Assembly: GCA_041625325.1 (NCBI GenBank)
Contig: JBFJTN010000038.1
Coordinates: 1-19,738 of the forward strand
DNA length: 19,738 nt
Direction of reading: 5' to 3'
Origin: Oceanococcus sp041625325
GTDB lineage: Bacteria > Pseudomonadota > Gammaproteobacteria > Nevskiales > Oceanococcaceae
Both the position numbers and the translations under genes were made by a program. Below, piece by piece: positions 1-5,340 of the stretch. How positions within the stretch are numbered: position 1 is the stretch's first letter; each line of letters opens with the position of its first letter. The notes below the pieces were generated by a model, which worked only from the letters and a program-made list of their open reading frames with translations, did no database searches and was not told where the DNA came from.

Positions 1-2
1 CT

Positions 3-84
3 CGCCAGCGGGGTCAATCCGCCAGGACGGCGGATTGAGGCTCAAACGCGACAGGACGTCGCGTCTGAGCCGACCCTGCTGGCG
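3..84. ncRNA. Candidate structured RNA: three-way junction with two AGGAC loops (CsrA-sponge-like)
   Basis: Seen directly: 3-13 pairs with 74-84 (11 pairs, one of them G-U if the plus strand is the RNA). It encloses hairpin 14-23/29-38 (10 perfect pairs) and hairpin 39-52/58-71 (14 positions with one A/C mismatch on the plus strand, which becomes G-U on the minus strand). The arms abut with no unpaired bases. Both hairpins have the five-base loop AGGAC, giving two copies of CAGGACG; a third copy lies unpaired-looking near 180. Known: CAGGA(U/A/C)G is the repeat of CsrB-type RNAs that titrate CsrA, usually in hairpin loops. Inference: this may be part of a CsrB/RsmZ-like RNA on the plus strand. 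Alternatives are a bidirectional terminator or REP-like element past the 3' end of yceF. The strand is unsettled, because each strand has one wobble and one mismatch. Confidence 0.4.
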
Positions 85-272
85 GGCGTGGCCGCAGGGG
101 ACCGCGAAGCGGCGCGGGGGACAGCGCCCGGAACAGGCGGCAGGGCCCGGCGTGAGCTCTCATGGAGAGCTTTCGGCAGCAGGACGAACCCAGCCGCCGC
201 CGTTCTCCCCCAATGAACCCAGGGGGCGGTGCAGAGCGTCTCGCAGTGAGAGGAAGGTCCGCCAAGGGACAA
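85..272. other. Non-coding, GC-rich structured stretch downstream of yceF
   Basis: No convincing gene is visible. Frame 1 is open from the left edge to a stop near 211 and another frame stays open into yceF, but neither translation looks like a protein. Several short hairpins can be drawn: 112-115/124-127 with loop GGGGGACA, 125-128/136-139 with loop CGGAACA (an alternative to the first), and 155-161/165-171 (AGCTCTC/GAGAGCT) with a three-base loop. A third CAGGACG motif lies at about 180-186, and further GGA triplets at about 250 and 265. No T-run terminator follows any hairpin. It could continue the candidate RNA to its left or be ordinary intergenic sequence. Confidence 0.35.
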
Positions 273-866
273 TCAGGGAACTTCGAATCCCGCCTCGCGT
301 AGCAAGCCGGCAGTGGCGATCAGGGGCAGCCCGATCAGGGCGGTGGGGTCCTTGCTGGAAATGGACTGGAACAGGGCGATGCCTAGGCCTTCGGACCTGA
401 AGCTGCCGGCGCACCCGAGGACATCCTCGCGATCGAGGTAGCGCTCGATGCTGGGGCTGTCCAGGCTGCGGAACTGCACTTCGGTGACGTCCCGGGCCTC
501 CCAGCGTCGATCGTCGCACTGCAGGCAGACCGCCGTATGGAACAGGGCGCGCCGGCCGGAGAGCAGGGCGAGCTGTTCTGCCGCGCGTTCGCGGGTCCCG
601 GGCTTGCCCAGCGCCGCGTCTTCGAAGGCGCAGAGCTGATCGGAGGCCAGCACCCATGACCCGGGATATTGCGCGCCGATGGTCTGCGCCTTGATTCGCG
701 ACAGGCGGGCCGTGGCATCGGCCACGGATTCGCCTGGCTGCAGGGATTCGTCGATGTCCGGGCTGAGACAGGCGAAGGGCAGTCCCAGCCTCTGCAGCAG
801 CTCGCGGCGGAAGGGTGACGACGACGCCAGGATCAGTTCGGTGCCCGCGGGAAGGGTGGAATTCAT
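273..866 (-). CDS. yceF: YceF-type Maf nucleotide pyrophosphatase (7-methyl-GTP pyrophosphatase)
   Basis: A 197-residue Maf/Ham1-fold protein, the usual length. The N-terminal ILASSSPFRRELL loop is the Maf phosphate-binding signature. SDQLCAFEDAALGKP replaces the classical GADT motif of Maf-1 and matches the YceF subfamily, as do CAGSFRSEGLGIALF and LIGLPLI near the C-terminus. The family hydrolyses modified nucleoside triphosphates to monophosphates and pyrophosphate; YceF prefers m7GTP, which keeps damaged nucleotides out of RNA. The frame stays open upstream to 938, but alignment to the family starts at MNSTLPAG, so the ATG at 866 is chosen. No clear Shine-Dalgarno is visible. It is divergent from yceD, with a 36-bp gap; the same arrangement occurs in E. 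coli. Confidence 0.93.
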   Translation of the reverse strand: MNSTLPAGTELILASSSPFRRELLQRLGLPFACLSPDIDESLQPGESVADATARLSRIKAQTIGAQYPGSWVLASDQLCAFEDAALGKPGTRERAAEQLALLSGRRALFHTAVCLQCDDRRWEARDVTEVQFRSLDSPSIERYLDREDVLGCAGSFRSEGLGIALFQSISSKDPTALIGLPLIATAGLLREAGFEVP

Positions 867-893
867 TGACTTTTCTACACAAATCTCTAGAAT
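866..893 (+). promoter_or_regulatory. Sigma-70 promoter for yceD-rpmF-plsX
   Basis: A -35 TTGACT (866-871, 5 of 6 consensus bases) and a -10 TAGAAT (888-893, 5 of 6) are separated by 16 bp. Transcription would start near 900, only about three bases before the yceD ATG at 903. The -35 box touches the start codon of the divergent yceF, so the two genes share all their upstream DNA. The hexamers are read directly; activity is inferred. Confidence 0.65.
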
Positions 894-902
894 CCGCGCG
901 CC

Positions 903-1337
903 ATGCGCGATCAATTGCCAGCCTGGCTCGATGTCCATCGCTTAGCGCCCGGATTTGAGCTGGAAGGTTCGCTGCGTCTCACCGGCCTGGACGACTGGCC
1001 TGCCGGTGAAAGCAGTGTCGCTCTGCGGCTGGAAGTCGCGCAAGCCTCCTCAGGGCGCTTGCAGCTTGTCGGCCAACTGAGCGGGCAGGCGGAGCTGGAA
1101 TGCCAGCGCTGCCTGCAGGCCATGCCCTATGAATGGGAGAGCGATTTCCGGCTGGAGTTGGTCGACAGTGAAGCGTCGGCACAGCGCGTGGACAATGAGG
1201 TGGACGTGTATGTCGCCGAACAAGGGCGAGTCCGCCTGCACGATCTGGTGCGCGAGGAGTCGGTTCTGGCCCTGCCGATGATGCCGCGTCATCCCGAGGG
1301 GAGCTGTCAGCCCCCGGGGCAGACAAGTATTGATTGA
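903..1337 (+). CDS. yceD: YceD (DUF177), large-subunit 23S rRNA accumulation protein
   Basis: A 144-residue member of the DUF177 family, which is nearly always encoded just before rpmF, as here. The diagnostic C-Q-R-C pair (Cys67, Cys70) sits in ELECQRCLQAMPYEW. The acidic C-terminal half ends in the usual LALPMMPRHPEGSC segment with a further Cys. In other bacteria and in plants the family is needed for normal 23S rRNA levels or processing; the mechanism is not established. ATG 903 has no Shine-Dalgarno, and a good promoter places the transcript start within a few bases of it, so the mRNA may be leaderless. No other in-frame start fits the family N-terminus. Its stop lies 57 bp before rpmF. 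Confidence 0.9.
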   Translation: MRDQLPAWLDVHRLAPGFELEGSLRLTGLDDWPAGESSVALRLEVAQASSGRLQLVGQLSGQAELECQRCLQAMPYEWESDFRLELVDSEASAQRVDNEVDVYVAEQGRVRLHDLVREESVLALPMMPRHPEGSCQPPGQTSID

Positions 1338-1344
1338 ACAAGCC

Positions 1345-1370
1345 CGGTGCCGACCCTGCGGTCGGTGCCG
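1345..1370 (+). promoter_or_regulatory. Hairpin between yceD and rpmF
   Basis: CGGTGCCGACC (1345-1355) and GGTCGGTGCCG (1360-1370) pair over 11 positions, including two G-U wobbles, around a CTGC tetraloop. TATTT follows at once, then the rpmF ribosome-binding site 12 bases further on. The short T-run makes it a weak terminator or attenuator candidate, or a processing or stability element that sets L32 against YceD output. Two wobbles on the plus strand fit an RNA role, but this is inference. Confidence 0.4.
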
Positions 1371-1381
1371 TATTTGCAGAG

Positions 1382-1388
1382 AAAGGAG
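1382..1388 (+). promoter_or_regulatory. Strong ribosome-binding site of rpmF
   Basis: AAAGGAG lies six bases before the ATG at 1395. It fixes the start even though the frame is open 48 bases further upstream, and it contrasts with the absence of such a site before yceD and clpS. Confidence 0.85.
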
Positions 1389-1394
1389 TCGGCC

Positions 1395-1589
1395 ATGGCC
1401 GTACAACAGAACCGTAAGACCCGTTCCAAGCGTGACATGCGCCGTTCCCACGATGCGCTGTCCGCGCCGACCCTGTCGGAAGATTCGACCAGCGGTGAAT
1501 TGCATCGTCGTCATCACGTGACCAAGGACGGTTTCTACCGTGGCCGTCGCGTGATCAGCGAAGCCCCTGCGGCCGACGGCGAAGAATAA
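1395..1589 (+). CDS. rpmF: 50S ribosomal protein bL32
   Basis: A 64-residue bL32. It begins MAVQQNRKTRSKRDMRRSHD, the strongly conserved basic N-terminus, and carries the conserved C-terminal segment HRRHHVTKDGFYRGRRVI. It is a structural protein of the large subunit near the peptidyl-transferase region. The zinc-binding cysteines seen in some bL32 proteins are absent, as is usual for the gammaproteobacterial form. A short acidic tail (EAPAADGEE) extends past the common end of the E. coli protein. It sits between yceD and plsX, the classical order, with only 7 bases between its stop and the plsX ATG. Confidence 0.98.
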   Translation: MAVQQNRKTRSKRDMRRSHDALSAPTLSEDSTSGELHRRHHVTKDGFYRGRRVISEAPAADGEE

Positions 1590-1596
1590 TTCGCCC

Positions 1597-2610
1597 ATGA
1601 TCATCGCGCTGGACGCGATGAGCGGTGACCACGGCGTTGCGGTCACCGTACCGGCAGCACGCCGGGCCCTGGACCGAGAACCTGATCTTCGGCTGACCCT
1701 GGTGGGGCGGCCGGATGTGCTGTGTCCGAGTCTGGAAGCCCACGGGCTGGCCGACAATCCGCGGGTCTCCGTGCAGGAGGCCAGCGAGATCGTCGGCATG
1801 GACGAGGAACCGGCCAGGGCATTGCGCGGGAAGAAGGACTCGTCCATGCGCGTGGCCATCGATCTGGTGCGCGCCGGTGAGGCGCAGGCCTGCGTCAGCG
1901 CGGGCAATACCGGTGCCCTGATGGCCACCGCGCGCTTTGTGCTGAAAATGCTGCCTGGCGTGGATCGGCCGGCCATCGTGTCCGCGATCCCCTCGCGCCG
2001 GGGGCACACCCACATGCTGGATCTGGGCGCCAATGCCGAATGCACGCCCGAGCAGCTCTATCAGTTTGCCGTGATGGGATCCGTGCTGGTGCGCGCGGTT
2101 GGCGAAGTGGAACAGCCCCGTATCGGTCTGCTCAACATCGGTTCCGAGGACATCAAGGGCACTTCGGCGATCAAGGCCGCCGCCGGGCTGATCGGTGCCA
2201 GTGACCTCAGCTATGCCGGCTATGTGGAAGGCAATGACATCTTTCTGGGTGACGTCGATGTGGTTGTCTGCGACGGTTTTTCGGGCAATGTCGCGCTGAA
2301 GAGCGCCGAGGGCATTGCCCGGCTGATCGCCGATTTTCTGGGCGAGGAGTATCGGCGCACACCATTGACCCGGCTGGCTGCGCTGATGTCCGCGGGCGTG
2401 CTGTCGCGCTTCCGCCGGCGAGTCGATCCCTCGGCCCACAATGGCGCCAGCCTGCTCGGTCTCAACGGCATCGTGGTGAAATCGCATGGCAGCGCCGATG
2501 TGGCCGCCTTCGCCAATGCGGTGCATATCGCGGCGCTGGAATGCCGCAAGGGCATGACCGACCGGATCCGCCAGGGCGTGGCGGCCCATCTGGTGAGTCC
2601 GGCGGCCTGA
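1597..2610 (+). CDS. plsX: Phosphate acyltransferase PlsX
   Basis: A 337-residue PlsX, a soluble or peripheral enzyme that converts acyl-ACP to acyl-phosphate, the acyl donor for PlsY at the first step of phosphatidic acid synthesis. The N-terminus IIALDAMSGDHG corresponds to the family's LD-MGGD-G motif. Other matches are CVSAGNTGALMA, LDLGANAEC, IGLLNIGSEDIKG, FLGDVDVVVCDGFSGNVALK and the C-terminal GLNGIVVKSHGSAD. Length is normal. ATG 1597 follows the rpmF stop by 7 bases with only a weak GAAGAA upstream, which suggests coupled translation. The fabH-fabD-fabG-acpP genes that usually follow plsX are absent; type II secretion genes converge on it instead. Confidence 0.97.
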   Translation: MIIALDAMSGDHGVAVTVPAARRALDREPDLRLTLVGRPDVLCPSLEAHGLADNPRVSVQEASEIVGMDEEPARALRGKKDSSMRVAIDLVRAGEAQACVSAGNTGALMATARFVLKMLPGVDRPAIVSAIPSRRGHTHMLDLGANAECTPEQLYQFAVMGSVLVRAVGEVEQPRIGLLNIGSEDIKGTSAIKAAAGLIGASDLSYAGYVEGNDIFLGDVDVVVCDGFSGNVALKSAEGIARLIADFLGEEYRRTPLTRLAALMSAGVLSRFRRRVDPSAHNGASLLGLNGIVVKSHGSADVAAFANAVHIAALECRKGMTDRIRQGVAAHLVSPAA

Positions 2611-2618
2611 AGTCGCCG

Positions 2619-2639
2619 GGGCCGGGGAACTGCCGGCCC
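2619..2639. terminator. Possible bidirectional terminator hairpin between plsX and gspF
   Basis: GGGCCGG (2619-2625) and CCGGCCC (2633-2639) form a perfect 7-bp stem around a 7-base loop in the 28-bp gap between two convergent genes. On the plus strand TATT follows; there is no long T-run, so intrinsic termination would be weak. The stem reaches the gspF stop codon. Confidence 0.45.
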
Positions 2640-3850
2640 TATTGCACCAGCTGGTTCATGTCGAAGATCGGCAGCATGATCGCGAGCACGATGGTCAGCA
2701 CGATGCCCGCCATCATCAGGATCAGCGCCGGGCCCAGCACCCCCATGATGGCGGAGATGATGGTGTCGACTTCCAGCTCCTGATTGTGCGCGGCGCGTTC
2801 CAGCATGTCATCCAGCTGGCCGGAGGCCTCGCCGTTGGCGATCAGGTTCAGGGTGATCGGCGGGAACAGCCGGCCGGCCGCCAGCGAGCGATGGATGGTC
2901 GCGCCTTCGCGCACTTTCACGGCGGCCGATTCGATCAGCTCCCGCATGGGCAGGTTCTGCACCACCTGGGCACAGATCTGCAGGGCATCGAGGATCGGAA
3001 CCCCGCTGGATACCAGGATGCTGAAAGTCCGGGTGAACCGCCCCGCGTTGACGCCGCGAATCAGGCGTCCGAACAGGGGCAGGCGCAGTTGTGTGCGGTG
3101 CCAGCGTCGCTTCATCGCCGGCCGCCGCAGCAGCAGCTGCCAGCCCACGATCAGCGCGCCCAGCATGACCAGCAGCAGCACGTAGTGGTCGCGCAGGAAA
3201 TCACTGGAGGCGATCAGTCCCTTGGTCAGCGGCGGCAGATCCGCATCCAGGCTGTCGAACACGCCGACCACCTGGGGCACCACGTTGGCCAGCAGGAAGG
3301 CGACGATGGCGACGGAAGCCAGGACCAGGATGATGGGGTAGGAGAGCGCGGCGAAGATCTTCTTCTGCAGCTCGTTGCGCTTCTCCACGTAGTCGGCCAA
3401 GCGTTCCAGCACGGTGTCCAGATGTCCGGACTGCTCCCCCGCTTCCACCGTGGCGCAGTAGAGATGGTTGAAGACCTGCGGGAACTCGCGCAGGGCGCTG
3501 GCCAGCGTGTGGCCTTCCACCACCCGTGCCCTCACCCCCATCACGATCCCCTGGGTGCGGCGCGCCTCGACCTGCTGGGCCACGGTGTGCAGGGCTTCCT
3601 CCAGCGGCAGGCCGGAACGCAGCAGGGTGGCGAGCTGGCGGGTGACCAGGGCCAGATCCGTGCCGGACAGGCCGCGGGCCAGGCTGAATCCGCCGGCGCG
3701 GCGTTCGCGCTGCTCGACTTCCTCCACCTCCAGCGGGGTCAGGCCGCGGTCACGCAGGGCGGCCCGCACCATGCGCGGCGTATCGCCCTCCAGCAAGCCC
3801 TTTTTCTTGCGCCCCCTGGCGTCCAGGGCGACGTAGCTGTAAGCCCCCAT
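2639..3850 (-). CDS. gspF: Type II secretion inner-membrane platform protein GspF
   Basis: A 403-residue GspF, the polytopic platform protein that links the GspE ATPase to pseudopilus assembly. The N-terminus GAYSYVALDARGRKKKG is typical. Two repeated T2SF domains follow: the first contains LATLLRSGLPLEEAL and VEAGEQSGHLDTVLERLADY, the second FSILVSSGVPILDAL and GEASGQLDDMLERAA. Hydrophobic segments lie at about 165-195, 220-240 and 370-395, giving the three-helix topology of the family. ATG 3850 is 8 bases past the gspE stop. It is the last gene of the operon here; gspG, the major pseudopilin that usually comes next, is not present. Confidence 0.96.
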   Translation of the reverse strand: MGAYSYVALDARGRKKKGLLEGDTPRMVRAALRDRGLTPLEVEEVEQRERRAGGFSLARGLSGTDLALVTRQLATLLRSGLPLEEALHTVAQQVEARRTQGIVMGVRARVVEGHTLASALREFPQVFNHLYCATVEAGEQSGHLDTVLERLADYVEKRNELQKKIFAALSYPIILVLASVAIVAFLLANVVPQVVGVFDSLDADLPPLTKGLIASSDFLRDHYVLLLVMLGALIVGWQLLLRRPAMKRRWHRTQLRLPLFGRLIRGVNAGRFTRTFSILVSSGVPILDALQICAQVVQNLPMRELIESAAVKVREGATIHRSLAAGRLFPPITLNLIANGEASGQLDDMLERAAHNQELEVDTIISAIMGVLGPALILMMAGIVLTIVLAIMLPIFDMNQLVQ

Positions 3851-3858
3851 GTGCCGGC

Positions 3859-5340
3859 CTAGTCTTCGCGGGTCACGCGCACGACCTCTTCGATCGTGGT
3901 GACACCTTCCAGAATCTTGGCCCGACCTTCGGCGCGCAGGCTGGGGAAGCGCTTGCGGGCGTGTGCCTCCATGGCCTGCTCGGAGACGCCGTCATGGATC
4001 ATGGTGCGCAGCGCATCATCGACCGCGACCACCTCCTGGATGCCGATACGGCCGGTGTAGCCGCTCTGGCGGCACTTGTCGCAGGCCCGCGCATGGTAGA
4101 TCTGCGGTGGATTGTCAGCCGGGATGTCCAGCAGGGCGCACTCGGCGGCATCGGGGGTGTAGGGTTCACGGCAGTGGCGGCACAGGGTGCGGACCAGGCG
4201 CTGCGCGATGAGGCCGATCAGGCTGGAGGCCAGCAGGAAGGGCTCCACACCCATGTCGCGCAGGCGCGAGACCGCGCCGATTGCGGTATTGGTGTGCAGG
4301 GTGGACAGCACCAGATGGCCGGTGAGCGAGGCCTGAACGGCGATCTCGGCGGTTTCCAGGTCACGGATTTCGCCGACCATCACCACGTCCGGGTCCTGTC
4401 GCAGGATGGCGCGCAGGCCGCGGGCGAAGCTCATGTCGACCTTGGTGTTCACCTGGGTCTGGCCGATGCCGTCCAGGTAATACTCGATCGGATCCTCCAC
4501 CGTGAGGATGTTGCGGCTGGTGTCGTTGAGGCTGGCCAGGGCCGCGTACAGGGTGGTGGTCTTGCCCGAGCCGGTGGGGCCGGTGACCAGGATGATGCCG
4601 TGCGGCTTGGCGATGAGATTCTTCATCACCTGCAACTGGATCGGCTCCATGCCCAGATGGGTGAGATCCAGCCGCCCGGCCTGCTTGTCCAGCAGACGCA
4701 GGACCACGCGCTCGCCGTGACCGGAAGGTATCGTCGACACGCGCACGTCCACCGGTCGACCGGCAATCTTGATCGAGATGCGGCCATCCTGGGGCAGGCG
4801 CTTCTCCGCGATGTCCAGACGGGCCATCACCTTGATGCGCGAGACGATCAGCGGGGTCAGGGCGCGCGAGGGGGTGAGCACCTCGCGCAGCACGCCATCG
4901 ACGCGGAAGCGCACGACCAGCCGGTTCTCGAAGGGCTCGATGTGGATGTCCGAGGCATTGTCCTTGATCGCCTCGGACAACATGGCGTTGATCAGGCGAA
5001 TGATCGGCGCGTCGTCATCGGACTCAAGCAGGTCCTGCGGCTCGGACAGGGCCTCGGCCGCGCTGGACAGGTCGGTGTCCTCGTCCAGGCCCTGCATCGC
5101 CTGCATGGCGGCGCTGGAATTGTTCTCGTAGCGCTGCTGCAGCGCGCGGTCAAACTCCTCCAGGCTGAGCTGACGCAGCCGGATCGGGCGTTGCAGGTAG
5201 CGGCGCATCTCGATCAGGGCTTCGCGCGACACGCCGGGGCGGGTCAGCAGTTCCACCGTCTGATCCTCTTCCAGCGCACCCACCAGCACGCCGGTGCGCT
5301 TGGCGAAGGCGAAGGGTGGCAGGCGCAATGTCTCTTCCAT
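3859..5340 (-). CDS. gspE: Type II secretion ATPase GspE
   Basis: A 493-residue hexameric secretion ATPase that powers pseudopilus extension. An N-terminal MSHEN-like region (1-90) is followed by an acidic linker and a catalytic core: Walker A GPTGSGKT at 254-261, Asp box around 283, Walker B DPDVVMVGE at 316-324, and His box LSTLHTN at 345-351. The tetra-cysteine zinc site characteristic of GspE is complete (C387, C390, C420, C423). AEKRLPQDGRISIK around 178-191 is also a family hallmark. All catalytic residues are present. The ATG shares one base with the gspD stop (TGATG), pointing to coupled translation with the secretin. Confidence 0.97.
   Translation of the reverse strand: MEETLRLPPFAFAKRTGVLVGALEEDQTVELLTRPGVSREALIEMRRYLQRPIRLRQLSLEEFDRALQQRYENNSSAAMQAMQGLDEDTDLSSAAEALSEPQDLLESDDDAPIIRLINAMLSEAIKDNASDIHIEPFENRLVVRFRVDGVLREVLTPSRALTPLIVSRIKVMARLDIAEKRLPQDGRISIKIAGRPVDVRVSTIPSGHGERVVLRLLDKQAGRLDLTHLGMEPIQLQVMKNLIAKPHGIILVTGPTGSGKTTTLYAALASLNDTSRNILTVEDPIEYYLDGIGQTQVNTKVDMSFARGLRAILRQDPDVVMVGEIRDLETAEIAVQASLTGHLVLSTLHTNTAIGAVSRLRDMGVEPFLLASSLIGLIAQRLVRTLCRHCREPYTPDAAECALLDIPADNPPQIYHARACDKCRQSGYTGRIGIQEVVAVDDALRTMIHDGVSEQAMEAHARKRFPSLRAEGRAKILEGVTTIEEVVRVTRED

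Noticed and set aside
220..272. Resemblance of GAGGAAGGTCCG to the GAGGAAAGTCCGGGC core of RNase P RNA
   Set aside because: The match is partial and the required downstream helices would have to lie inside yceF; no other RNase P signature is present.
1..272. 6S RNA, SRP RNA or tmRNA at the left edge
   Set aside because: None of the conserved core sequences or the long closing stem of 6S RNA could be found on either strand.
160..882. An alternative minus-strand frame across yceF extending to 160
   Set aside because: Out of frame with the clearly conserved YceF protein; Arg/Pro-rich shadow.
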